Below are positions 17,949 through 26,352 of a stretch of 64,000 bases of DNA, one piece after another. The first letter of the stretch is position 1. Every line of letters begins with the position of its first letter. The position numbers and the translations under genes were made by a program. The notes below the pieces were generated by a model. That model was not told the DNA's origin. It saw only the letters and a list, made by a program, of their open reading frames with translations, and ran no database searches. The DNA is taken from assembly GCF_019916085.1 (NCBI RefSeq), contig NZ_CP049834.1:1410501-1474500 (forward strand). Direction: 5' to 3'. Origin of the DNA: Aquirufa lenticrescens (GTDB taxonomy: Bacteria; Bacteroidota; Bacteroidia; Cytophagales; Spirosomataceae).

Positions 17949-18932
17949 ATGAAAACAACAACATATGCAGCGGGCATATTAGAGGCGTACGAGTACTTAT
18001 TAACAAATCATCAAGACTTTTTTATAATTGGTCAAGGTTTGTGGAGTCCTTGGTATGTAGGTGCTACAATGACTGATCTAGATAAGAAATTTGGTAAAGA
18101 TAGAGTTATTGATTGTCCTGTTTCAGAATTGGCAACAACCGGAGCAACTGTGGGAGCATCAATTTGTGGCTACAGACCAATGATTGTACATCCAAGAGTT
18201 GACTTTATGTTACTTGCGGTAGATCAAATTGTTACACAAGCGGCAAAATGGCGTCACATGTTTGGAGGGAATTCTACTGCACCTGCAACATTCAGAGCCA
18301 TTATCAATAGAGGCGGAGAACAAGGTGCTCAACATTCACAATCTTTACATAGTTGGTTCGCTCATATACCAGGGCTAAAAGTAGTAATGCCATATACTGC
18401 TAAAGACGCAAGAAATCTAATGATATCAAGTGTGTTATCAAATGATCCAGTTGTATTCTTAGATGATCGTTGGCTATATGAAAAAGAAGAAGAATACACA
18501 GAAATTGAAATTATTGATCTGAACGATGTATTACCTCAAAAACTTAGAGAAGGAGATAATATAACTGTTGTTGGGGTCAGCTATACCTCACTGCTATGTG
18601 AAAAAGCTTGTGAATATCTCGAAAACACACAAGGGATAAAATCTGATTTTTTTGATTTAAGAGTTTTGAATCCTCTCAAGTTGGAAGAAATTATTAAATC
18701 AGTAAATAAAACGGGCAGACTTTTGGTTGTTGATGGAGATTGGAGTTCTTGTGGAATAGCCTCTGAAATAATTGCTTCAATTATGGAGAAAGTAAATTTG
18801 GATTCCTTGAAAAGCTCGCCAAAGAGAATCACTTTACCCGATGCTCCTGCTCCAACAAGTAAGGCATTAGAGCAATTATATTATATCAAAGAAGAACAAA
18901 TTGTTGAAACAATTATTGAATTAGTTAAATAA
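17949..18932 (+). CDS. Thiamine-diphosphate-dependent E1 component, beta subunit
   Basis: 327 residues, three bases after the alpha subunit. CPVSELATTGATVGAS holds E60, in the position of the glutamate that activates thiamine diphosphate; DQIVTQAAKWRHMFGG, HSQSLHSWFAHIPGLKVV and DPVVFLDDRWLY follow in the order seen in E1 beta. The C-terminal transketolase-type domain (VVGVSYTSLLCEKA) is complete. It should form an alpha2beta2 enzyme with the product of 16917-17945. The segment NRGGEQGAQHSQS has a Glu-Gln pair where E1 beta usually has a glycine-rich turn. Confidence 0.85.
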   Translation: MKTTTYAAGILEAYEYLLTNHQDFFIIGQGLWSPWYVGATMTDLDKKFGKDRVIDCPVSELATTGATVGASICGYRPMIVHPRVDFMLLAVDQIVTQAAKWRHMFGGNSTAPATFRAIINRGGEQGAQHSQSLHSWFAHIPGLKVVMPYTAKDARNLMISSVLSNDPVVFLDDRWLYEKEEEYTEIEIIDLNDVLPQKLREGDNITVVGVSYTSLLCEKACEYLENTQGIKSDFFDLRVLNPLKLEEIIKSVNKTGRLLVVDGDWSSCGIASEIIASIMEKVNLDSLKSSPKRITLPDAPAPTSKALEQLYYIKEEQIVETIIELVK

Positions 18933-18934
18933 AA

Positions 18935-19675
18935 ATGAAAAGAATATTTGATTTTACATGCGCATTCTTAGGACTAGTATTGGCGTCGCCAATATTAATA
19001 CCTGTTATGTTTTTAGTTTGGATTCAAGATTGGCATTCTCCATTTTATATTGCTCCTAGGGTAGGTAAGAAAGAAAGACTTTTTAAGATGTTCAAGCTTA
19101 GATCCATGATAGTTAATGCAGATAAATCAGGTGTAGATTCTACTTCTTCTAATGACAAACGTATTACAGGAGTAGGAAGATTTATAAGAAAATATAAACT
19201 TGATGAATTGACGCAACTTTGGAATGTTTTGTTAGGTGATATGAGTTTAGTGGGTCCAAGGCCTAATGTCAAAAGAGAAACAGATCTTTACACTCTAGAA
19301 GAAAAAAAATTATTATCTGTCAAGCCTGGAATAACTGATTTCTCTTCTATCGTTTTCTCAGATGAAGGTGATATATTAAAGGATCAAATTGATCCTGATA
19401 TCGCATACAATCAATTAATACGCCCTGGTAAAAGTATGTTAGGGATATTTTATATCGAAAATAGAAGTTTTCTTTTAGATGTAAAATTGATTTTTTTAAC
19501 GATCGTCGCAATTGTGTCTAAAGAAAAAGCATTAGTAAATCTTGTTGAAATATTAAGAAATTGTAAGGCTAATTCATTGATTTTACAAATTGCTTCTAGA
19601 AAGGAAAATTTAGTACCAATGCCTCCTCCCGGCGCAAATAATATTGTTACGAATAGGGAAGGTCGTGTCGAATAA
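18935..19675 (+). CDS. Initiating phosphoglycosyl transferase (PglC/WbaP C-terminal type)
   Basis: 246 residues. KRIFDFTCAFLGLVLASPI is the N-terminal re-entrant membrane helix, followed by PRVGKKERLFKMFKLRSM, the catalytic KLDELTQLW (Asp-Glu pair) and GDMSLVGPRPN. It is a small monotopic form without the membrane and CoA-binding-like N-terminal half of the WcaJ protein at 36990-38378. Role: transfer of a sugar phosphate onto undecaprenyl phosphate to start the repeat unit. The hydrophobic C-terminal region after residue 170 is longer than in minimal PglC. It is the last gene of the AT-rich cassette. Confidence 0.85.
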   Translation: MKRIFDFTCAFLGLVLASPILIPVMFLVWIQDWHSPFYIAPRVGKKERLFKMFKLRSMIVNADKSGVDSTSSNDKRITGVGRFIRKYKLDELTQLWNVLLGDMSLVGPRPNVKRETDLYTLEEKKLLSVKPGITDFSSIVFSDEGDILKDQIDPDIAYNQLIRPGKSMLGIFYIENRSFLLDVKLIFLTIVAIVSKEKALVNLVEILRNCKANSLILQIASRKENLVPMPPPGANNIVTNREGRVE

Positions 19676-19768
19676 AGGAAATTACATTTTCATAAATCAG
19701 TTATAAAATGCCTTGACACATTTATTAGAAAATCCCGCATCCTACTTTATTGCGAGTAAGTAGGGGCA

Positions 19769-20014
19769 TTTCGGAAATTGAGTTTGGACGAATTACCAAA
19801 CCTCATCAATATCATCAAAGTAGAAATGGCATTCGTGGGGCCCAGACCGGCCTTGTATAACCAAGACGATTTAATGGCCTTACGAGTCGCAGCAGGGGTA
19901 GACAAACTGAAGCTAGGGATCACGCTAGGCACAGATTAACGGGCGGACGAGATCTCTATTGGGGCTAAGGTGGCGTTGAAGAAAGAGTATTTGGAACGCA
20001 TCAGATGGGTTTGA
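19769..20014 (+). pseudogene. Decayed remnant of a second initiating sugar transferase
   Basis: In one frame the DNA encodes FRKLSLDELPNLINIIKVE, then MAFVGPRPALYNQDDLMAL and VDKLKLGITLG, then a stop at 19937-19939 and DEISIGAKVALKKEYL. This is the C-terminal part of a WcaJ/PglC-type transferase. The block AQINGR reads correctly only in a shifted frame (about 19930-19945), so one base was gained before it and one lost after it. No start and no N-terminal half remain. Its base composition is nearer to the DNA on its right than to the AT-rich cassette on its left. Confidence 0.85.
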
Positions 20015-20097
20015 TTTAATGATTATGTTTAAGACTTTTACTTCAGTGCTTTTTAGTAAGGGAATGGCTCATTGATCTGGAATTAGTTTTTCAAGAG

Positions 20098-20127
20098 AAG
20101 CTCGCTGATTGGCGGGCTTTTTTGTTT
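20098..20127 (+). terminator. Rho-independent terminator
   Basis: AAGCTCGC, a six-base loop and GCGGGCTT form an eight-pair stem (one G-U pair), followed by a run of Ts interrupted by one G. It lies between the sugar-transferase remnant and the export gene at 20246, so it probably closes transcription of the cassette. A hairpin with the same stem occurs at 23789-23819. Confidence 0.8.
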
Positions 20128-20206
20128 TAAATGCACTTACAGATTACCATTAAATAAAAATCGGTTGATCTTAGGGGCTAAATCATCTCTTCTCCTAAAT
20201 TTTAGT

Positions 20207-20214
20207 TAAATTTG
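20207..20214 (+). promoter_or_regulatory. Candidate -7 promoter box for the first export pair
   Basis: TAAATTTG matches the Bacteroidota -7 consensus TAnnTTTG and ends 31 bases before the ATG at 20246, downstream of the terminator at 20098-20127. No good -33 TTG is seen at the usual spacing, so this is tentative. Confidence 0.4.
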
Positions 20215-20245
20215 CTTAACTATACACGTATCATAATAATTTAGT

Positions 20246-22636
20246 ATGAAATTATTCAGTCGAATTCTTTTGACCCTTTCTTTCCTAGTCCTGGTTCACG
20301 CTGCCTATTCACAGGTAAAACGTAAAGTCGAAGACCTGAGTGACGAAGAGATCTCTACTTTCTTCGAGCGTGCCCAATCTAGCGGTATGACCGAAGCACA
20401 ACTAGAAAAAGCAGCCAAAGCGCAAGGATATACCTCAGCAGATATAGCAAAAATGCGTAGCCGTTTGACGCAGATAGGAGATACGAAAACAAAGGAGAAA
20501 ACGTCCACATCGAAATCAAAAACTTCTTCAAAAAGAACGGTTTCGGGTAAATTGAGCACGAAAAAAGGGACTAAAAATGCCGATGCAGAAGACATAGAAG
20601 ATGTTTCGATGGAGGAAGAGGAAATGATTGATTCTACCCTGTTGCCTAAGAAAAAGATCTACGGTGCTAACCTTTTCAATAACAAAAAATTAAACTTCGA
20701 ACCCGATTTACGTATCGCGACTCCTTTGAACTATACGCTGGGACCAGATGATGAGTTGAATATCGACATCTTTGGCGAAGTAATGGATAACTACACCGTT
20801 ACGGTGAGTCCAGAAGGGACAGTTAAGATTCTAAACTTGAGTCCTATTTATGTAAATGGATTAAACGTCGAGGCTGCATCTGCTCGTATCGTGAGTCGCT
20901 TGAGACAATTATACCAAGGATTGAATCGCCCTGGTAGCGGATCGTCGGCTATTATCACCTTAGGAAATGTACGCAGTATCAAAGTGACTCTAGTAGGGGA
21001 AGTGGAGAACCCGGGTTCATATACCATCTCTTCTTTGGCAACCGTATTCAACGCTTTATACCTAGCAGGAGGACCTAATGAAAATGGTTCATACAGAAGC
21101 ATTCGTGTAATTAGAAACAACAAAGTTGTTCGCACGCTAGACTTATACGATTTCTTATTAAAAGCAGATCAAAAAGACAACATCCAATTAAAGGACCAAG
21201 ATATCATCCGCGTAGGGGATTTTGACTCTCACGTCGAATTAGCCGGCGAAGTAAGACGCCCTATGGTTTTCGAGGCCGTAAAAGGAGAGACATTAAAAGA
21301 CATCCTTCGCTATGCGGGAGGATTCACAGATAAAGCCTATACGTACTCTCTAAACGTACGCAGAAATACTTCGCGTGAGTTGAAATTATTAAACATTACA
21401 CAAGATGAAGTGGTGACTTTCCAGCCTCAAAATGGAGATTCGATTTCGGTAGGAAAAATCATCGAACGCTACGAAAACCGCGTAACAGTGAGTGGCGCCG
21501 TATTTAGACCAGGTGTTTTCGCCATCGAAAACGGCTTAACAACGGTAAAAGAGTTAATTAAACGCGCTGAAGGTCCTCGCGAAAACGCCTTCTTAAATCG
21601 CGCAACCATTTCTCGTAGAAAAGAAAACTACGATCCGGAAATGATCTCCTTTGACTTAGGAAAAGTATTAAGAGGCGAGTTAGCTGATATCGCGCTGCAC
21701 CGGGAGGATTCATTAAAGGTCTACTCACTCGATTCTTTACGTGAATACCAGAGGGTCAGCATTTTTGGTGAAGTGAATAAACCAGGTATTTTCGAATTCC
21801 GTACCGGAATGAAGGTGGCAGATATCATTCTGATGGCGAAAGGCTTTAAAGAAGCAGCTAGTTACTCTAAAATTGAATTATCTCGTCGTGTGATTACGCA
21901 CGGAAATGACGATGCAACGAAGGAGAAAATCCAAGTGAAGACGTTCGATATCGATGGTAGCTTAAATATCAGCAACGAAGGAAGTCAATATGAACTGAAA
22001 CCATTTGACATAATCTCCATACGTCGATCTCCTAATTATGAAGTGCAAAGAGGGGTTACCATCGAAGGTATGGTCAATTTCCCAGGTCGTTATGCGATTC
22101 CTAAGGATGATCAAAAAATAGCAGATTTGATTTTTGAGGCGGGAGGTCTAAAACCGGAAGGTTATTTAGATGGGGCCATTCTGTACCGCGATTCTACCGT
22201 AGTGGGGGTAAAACTTTCTGAAATTTTGAAGAACCCAGCTTCTAAAAACAACCTATTACTCATGGAAAATGACCGTTTAGTCATTCCTCGTGTGTTAGAA
22301 ACAGTTAAACTATCCGGAGGTGTTCAAAATCCGATTGCGATTGCTTTCGTAGAAGGATATAGTCTGCAAGACTATTTAGATGGAGCGGGTGGATATACAG
22401 AATATGCGGATAAGAGAAACGTATATGTGAAAGCACCAAATGGTATTTCAACGAAAAGAAGACGATTCTTATTCTTTAGAATTAATCCGAAGGTTCTTCC
22501 AGGGTCGCAGATTGTAGTGCCTGAATTCCCCTCGACTAAAAAGGGGTTAACTACTGCTGAGGCCGTTGGCTTATCATCTGCCTTAGTTTCTGTTGCGCTT
22601 ACTTTGACGACACTCATCAACAATTTGACTAAATAA
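20246..22636 (+). CDS. SLBB-domain polysaccharide export protein (Wza-like, large form)
   Basis: 796 residues, about twice the length of Wza. A signal peptide ends near AAYSQ (residue 23); a helical, Lys/Ser/Thr-rich stretch follows to about residue 125. LGPDDELNIDIFGE near residue 163 opens the polysaccharide-export domain, and several SLBB beta-grasp repeats follow (VTLVGEVENPGSYTI, VELAGEVRRPMVFEA, VTVSGAVFRPGVFAI, VSIFGEVNKPGIFEF, VTIEGMVNFPGRYAI). The C-terminus has a hydrophobic helix (GLSSALVSVALTLTT). Expected place: the outer-membrane or periplasmic export channel. It is paired with the chain-length regulator five bases downstream. Confidence 0.85.
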   Translation: MKLFSRILLTLSFLVLVHAAYSQVKRKVEDLSDEEISTFFERAQSSGMTEAQLEKAAKAQGYTSADIAKMRSRLTQIGDTKTKEKTSTSKSKTSSKRTVSGKLSTKKGTKNADAEDIEDVSMEEEEMIDSTLLPKKKIYGANLFNNKKLNFEPDLRIATPLNYTLGPDDELNIDIFGEVMDNYTVTVSPEGTVKILNLSPIYVNGLNVEAASARIVSRLRQLYQGLNRPGSGSSAIITLGNVRSIKVTLVGEVENPGSYTISSLATVFNALYLAGGPNENGSYRSIRVIRNNKVVRTLDLYDFLLKADQKDNIQLKDQDIIRVGDFDSHVELAGEVRRPMVFEAVKGETLKDILRYAGGFTDKAYTYSLNVRRNTSRELKLLNITQDEVVTFQPQNGDSISVGKIIERYENRVTVSGAVFRPGVFAIENGLTTVKELIKRAEGPRENAFLNRATISRRKENYDPEMISFDLGKVLRGELADIALHREDSLKVYSLDSLREYQRVSIFGEVNKPGIFEFRTGMKVADIILMAKGFKEAASYSKIELSRRVITHGNDDATKEKIQVKTFDIDGSLNISNEGSQYELKPFDIISIRRSPNYEVQRGVTIEGMVNFPGRYAIPKDDQKIADLIFEAGGLKPEGYLDGAILYRDSTVVGVKLSEILKNPASKNNLLLMENDRLVIPRVLETVKLSGGVQNPIAIAFVEGYSLQDYLDGAGGYTEYADKRNVYVKAPNGISTKRRRFLFFRINPKVLPGSQIVVPEFPSTKKGLTTAEAVGLSSALVSVALTLTTLINNLTK

Positions 22637-22641
22637 GCGCC

Positions 22642-23742
22642 ATGTCTACGATAGAAAATAATCAATTAGAAGATAACGGGGAAATTTCAATCAATTTTGG
22701 TGAGATTTTCCGTACGTTGAAGTCGTATCGGATTTTAATAGCTACTTGTGCTGTACTTTTTGCGGCATTAGGGGCAATTTATTCCCTAACGCAACCGAAC
22801 GAGTATAGCTCTAACGCGAAACTATTACCGGAATTGGATTCTAAATCCGGTGGTGCGGGTGGAATGGGCGGTTTAAAATCTTTAGCAGGTTTAGCCGGTG
22901 TAGATTTAGGCGGAAGTTCAACGGGAGCCGAAGCTATCCGTCCGGATTTATACCCTAACATCGTTCAGAGTGCTCCTTTGTTGCAAGAAGTATTGAAAGC
23001 AAAAATCTACAGTACGAAGCACAAGAAATGGCAAACGGTTTTGGACTTTTTATCTGAGAAGCAGGATTCTGCTCCTTTAGATTTATTTGGCGATCCTGAT
23101 GAAAATGAAATTGTTTATGATGTAAAACTAGACAAAGTCCCATCTAGCGCCCTTTCTGCGGATTTAATCAAATTAAATAAAAAGGAACAACTAGCTATTA
23201 TGAGATTAAGAGCTTCAATTGTACTCGAAATTGATAAAAAATCTGGGGTCATTTCACTTACGACTAAATTAACGGATCCGGTTGCAGCAGCGAATATCAC
23301 ATCGCTAATACAACACTACTTAACGAAATATGTAACGGATTACCGCACACAGAAGGCGAGACAAGAATTGACCTTCTTAGAAAAGCGCTTGTCAGAATCC
23401 CGTGCGCGCTATGATCAAGCTCTTTTTACATTAAGTGCATACCGCGACCAAAACATGAACTTGTTTATGAATGTGGCGAAAGACCGCGAGAAGAAATTGC
23501 AATATGAGGTCGATATGGCCTATAATTTGTATACGACCATCAGCGGGCAATACGAAGAGTCTAAAGTAAAATTACACCGCGAGACACCTGTTTTCAAGGT
23601 CTTAGAACCGGCGCAGGTTGCGATTCAGAAGGATGGTCCAAAGCGTAGCTTGATTACGATCGGGTTTATGTTTGTGGGTATTTTCTTTTCGTTGATTTAT
23701 GTGTTTTTTAAGACGATGAATTTGAAAGAATTACTAGGGTAA
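22642..23742 (+). CDS. Wzz-family chain-length/co-polymerase protein
   Basis: 366 residues with two membrane helices: about residues 33-50 (ILIATCAVLFAALGAIYSL) and near the C-terminus (LITIGFMFVGIFFSLIYVF). The periplasmic part between them includes long helical stretches (QELTFLEKRLSESRARYDQA) as in Wzz/Wzc/GNVR proteins. A glycine-rich segment follows the first membrane strand. There is no C-terminal tyrosine-kinase domain. Family role: control of polymer length and coupling of polymerase to the export channel; here it is paired with the SLBB protein directly upstream. Confidence 0.85.
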   Translation: MSTIENNQLEDNGEISINFGEIFRTLKSYRILIATCAVLFAALGAIYSLTQPNEYSSNAKLLPELDSKSGGAGGMGGLKSLAGLAGVDLGGSSTGAEAIRPDLYPNIVQSAPLLQEVLKAKIYSTKHKKWQTVLDFLSEKQDSAPLDLFGDPDENEIVYDVKLDKVPSSALSADLIKLNKKEQLAIMRLRASIVLEIDKKSGVISLTTKLTDPVAAANITSLIQHYLTKYVTDYRTQKARQELTFLEKRLSESRARYDQALFTLSAYRDQNMNLFMNVAKDREKKLQYEVDMAYNLYTTISGQYEESKVKLHRETPVFKVLEPAQVAIQKDGPKRSLITIGFMFVGIFFSLIYVFFKTMNLKELLG

Positions 23743-23788
23743 TTCAGAGTAGAGATAAAATTCTATTCTTTTAGATTATTAATTAAAG

Positions 23789-23819
23789 AAGCTCGCTGGA
23801 AGGCGGGCTTTTTGTTTTT
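23789..23819 (+). terminator. Rho-independent terminator after the first export pair
   Basis: AAGCTCGC, a six-base loop TGGAAG and GCGGGCTT, followed by a T-rich run. The stem is identical to that of the terminator at 20098-20127. It separates the first SLBB/Wzz pair from the second. Confidence 0.8.
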
Positions 23820-23864
23820 ATCCTCCACTCAATAAATTAGTAAACATCTTATAAAATAAAATAG

Positions 23865-23872
23865 TAATTTTG
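23865..23872 (+). promoter_or_regulatory. Candidate -7 promoter box for the second export pair
   Basis: TAATTTTG matches TAnnTTTG and lies 44 bases before the ATG at 23917, just after a terminator. The -33 element is not convincing. Confidence 0.4.
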
Positions 23873-23916
23873 TAGACTGGTTTTCTGTCTTCGGACTAGA
23901 CCTAAATAAATTTGAG

Positions 23917-26352
23917 ATGAAAGCATTCCGCATACTTATATTATTGATCTTGGCGATTCCCGTTTTTGCCCAGGAGATTCCGGTAGACATTAACAACATC
24001 AGCGATCAGCAATTAGCGCAGATTATGGTGCGCTACCAATTGCAGGGAAGAGCGCCGGAGGAGATTGAGCAGATTATGAAGGCCAAAGGTCTTCCAGCAG
24101 ATCAAATCATCATTTTAAATCGCCGTATCGCGGAGATGGATCCCTTAACGGCGACCTCCATTAATGCCTATAAGACGAAGACAAAGGATGAAGTAACGGT
24201 CCCTCGCAAGAAGATTGAAATGTCAGGACCTTCTGCAGCACCTTCAGGCCTGCGGGTGTTTGGATCCGAAATTTTTGAAAACCAAAACCTAAGCTTTGAG
24301 CCTAATTTAACCATTTCGACACCGCGTAATTATTCGATTGGTGTGGGAGATGAGCTGATTGTGGATATTTATGGCTTAAGTGAAAGCACGAAAAAGCTTA
24401 AGGTTAGCACGGAGGGATACATTCGTTTCCCTAATCTAGGGCCTATTAAAGTAAGCGGCTTATCCATCGAAGAGGCGCAAGTTCGCATCCGTGAGTCCGC
24501 TTCTAAAATCTATACGACCATCGCTGGAGGTAGTACCAAGGTGATGGTTTCTTTAGGCCAATTACGTTCTATTCGAGTGACATTGGTGGGCGAAGTGAAA
24601 AAGCCAGGAAACTATTCTGTTTCTTCCCTTTCTACCTTGATGAATGCGCTTTATGCGTCAGGCGGGCCATCTGATCTAGGTTCTTTCCGCAAGATCGAAT
24701 TAGTACGTAATGGCAAAACGATAACGACTTTAGACTTATATGACTTCTTGTTAAAGGGCGATTTATCTAAAAATAGAATCTTACAAGACGACGATGTGAT
24801 CCGCGTAGGAACTTACGAGTCACGCGTGGCGGTGAGTGGAGCGGTGAAGAAGAAAGCATTATTCGACGTAAAGAAAGGCGAAAATGCAGCAGATATCTTA
24901 CGTTATGCAGGAGGTTTCGCAGATGATGCATTCAAGGAGCGTATTCGCGTGAAGCGAATGGGAGCGACTGGTTTCGAGGTTTTCTCCGTGAAGTCTGATG
25001 GTCTTTTAGCGTTTCAATTACATTCTGGAGACACCTTGGTGGTGGATGCTTTGGCAAACACCTTCACGAATCGTGCCTTTATCGATGGAGCGGTGTATTA
25101 TCCAGGGGAATATGGCTTGAACGAGTTCTCTAATTTGAAAGACTTATTAACGGCGGTTCGTGTGAAAGAAAATGCGTTTACAGATCGTGCGCTTTTGAGT
25201 CGTTTGAATCCAGATTTAACGCCAGCGGTATTGCCGTTCAATGTGAAAGACGTGCTTTCTGGAAAGACAGATATTCGCTTACAGCGCGAAGATAAAATAC
25301 ACATTTATCCGATTACAAGTTTACGTGAGGCTTATTCTGTAACGATTAATGGCGAGGTGAATCGTCCAGCAACGTTCACTTTTGCTGATAACATGCGCGT
25401 GCAAGATTTGATTCTGTTAGCGGATGGTTTTAAAGAAGGGGCATCGCGTTCTCGTATTGAGGTTTCGCGCCGCTTGCTATCTAATTCTGTATCTGATACG
25501 ACAGCTTATTCAATCATTCATTCGATTGATTTAGGATCAGCTAAGGCGGAGGATTTGAACTTCGTGTTACAGCCTTTTGATATCGTATCCGTGCGTAAAT
25601 CACCTTCTTATCGTTCGCAAATCACGGTTTCGGTAGAAGGAGAAGTATTGTATCCAGGTAATTATACCTTATCAGGAAATAAAGAGCGCCTTTCGGATAT
25701 CATCGCTCGCTCAGGTGGTTTGAAGCAAACGGGATATGCTACGGGTGCCATTTTATTGCGGAAGACTCGAGTGAACCAAACGTCTGCGGATGAGGCGTTG
25801 TTCTCTTCAAAAATCAATACGATTTCAAATCAATCGAAGCGTAGTTCGGGCAATTCATTTGCGGCTACTGATACGGCGAAAATCGCATCGAATGTGAATG
25901 GTTTGTTGGTGGATCAAAAACCGGTAGGCATTCGTCTAGCCGAGGCAATGGAGAAGCCAGGGTCATTGTATGATATTATTTTAGAGGAAGGAGACGTAAT
26001 CAAAGTGCCTAAGCTAACGCAGACGGTACAGACTTTTGGGGCAGTGAATGTTCCACGCCAAATCGCCTACCACAGTGGTTTAGGATTCCGTCGTTTAATC
26101 TCAGAGTCTGGTTGGTTCGCTCCTAATGCAGCCCGCCGTTACGCCTACATGGTGCGTCCTAATGGTGAGATTAAAACAACGAAACGTTTCCTATTATTCC
26201 GCTTTTATCCAAGCTTAGAGCCAGGCGCGGAGGTATATGTACCAGCGAAGAAGGATAAGCGTCCTATTTCTACGCCAGAATATATCGCGATGGGAACGGG
26301 TCTAGCTTCACTAGGAGGCTTAATTATCGCATTAATTAACACGGTGAAATAA
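23917..26352 (+). CDS. SLBB-domain polysaccharide export protein (second copy)
   Basis: 811 residues with a signal peptide ending near PVFAQ, a helical N-terminal region, the export-domain start IGVGDELIVDIYG near residue 147, and repeated SLBB units (VTLVGEVKKPGNYSV, VAVSGAVKKKALFDV, VTINGEVNRPATFTF, VSVEGEVLYPGNYTL). The C-terminal helix (YIAMGTGLASLGGLIIAL) resembles that of the paralogue at 20246. An insertion of about 50 polar residues near 630-680 is not present in the first copy. It ends in a TAATG overlap with its own Wzz partner, so the pair is coupled. Confidence 0.85.
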   Translation: MKAFRILILLILAIPVFAQEIPVDINNISDQQLAQIMVRYQLQGRAPEEIEQIMKAKGLPADQIIILNRRIAEMDPLTATSINAYKTKTKDEVTVPRKKIEMSGPSAAPSGLRVFGSEIFENQNLSFEPNLTISTPRNYSIGVGDELIVDIYGLSESTKKLKVSTEGYIRFPNLGPIKVSGLSIEEAQVRIRESASKIYTTIAGGSTKVMVSLGQLRSIRVTLVGEVKKPGNYSVSSLSTLMNALYASGGPSDLGSFRKIELVRNGKTITTLDLYDFLLKGDLSKNRILQDDDVIRVGTYESRVAVSGAVKKKALFDVKKGENAADILRYAGGFADDAFKERIRVKRMGATGFEVFSVKSDGLLAFQLHSGDTLVVDALANTFTNRAFIDGAVYYPGEYGLNEFSNLKDLLTAVRVKENAFTDRALLSRLNPDLTPAVLPFNVKDVLSGKTDIRLQREDKIHIYPITSLREAYSVTINGEVNRPATFTFADNMRVQDLILLADGFKEGASRSRIEVSRRLLSNSVSDTTAYSIIHSIDLGSAKAEDLNFVLQPFDIVSVRKSPSYRSQITVSVEGEVLYPGNYTLSGNKERLSDIIARSGGLKQTGYATGAILLRKTRVNQTSADEALFSSKINTISNQSKRSSGNSFAATDTAKIASNVNGLLVDQKPVGIRLAEAMEKPGSLYDIILEEGDVIKVPKLTQTVQTFGAVNVPRQIAYHSGLGFRRLISESGWFAPNAARRYAYMVRPNGEIKTTKRFLLFRFYPSLEPGAEVYVPAKKDKRPISTPEYIAMGTGLASLGGLIIALINTVK

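Noticed and set aside
19676-20245. Insertion sequence or attachment site at the cassette boundary
   Set aside because: Only a sugar-transferase remnant, a terminator and a -7 box were found; no terminal inverted repeats, target duplication or transposase fragment.
22372-23300. - strand open frames opposite the export genes
   Set aside because: They lie wholly within well-supported + strand genes and show no family features.
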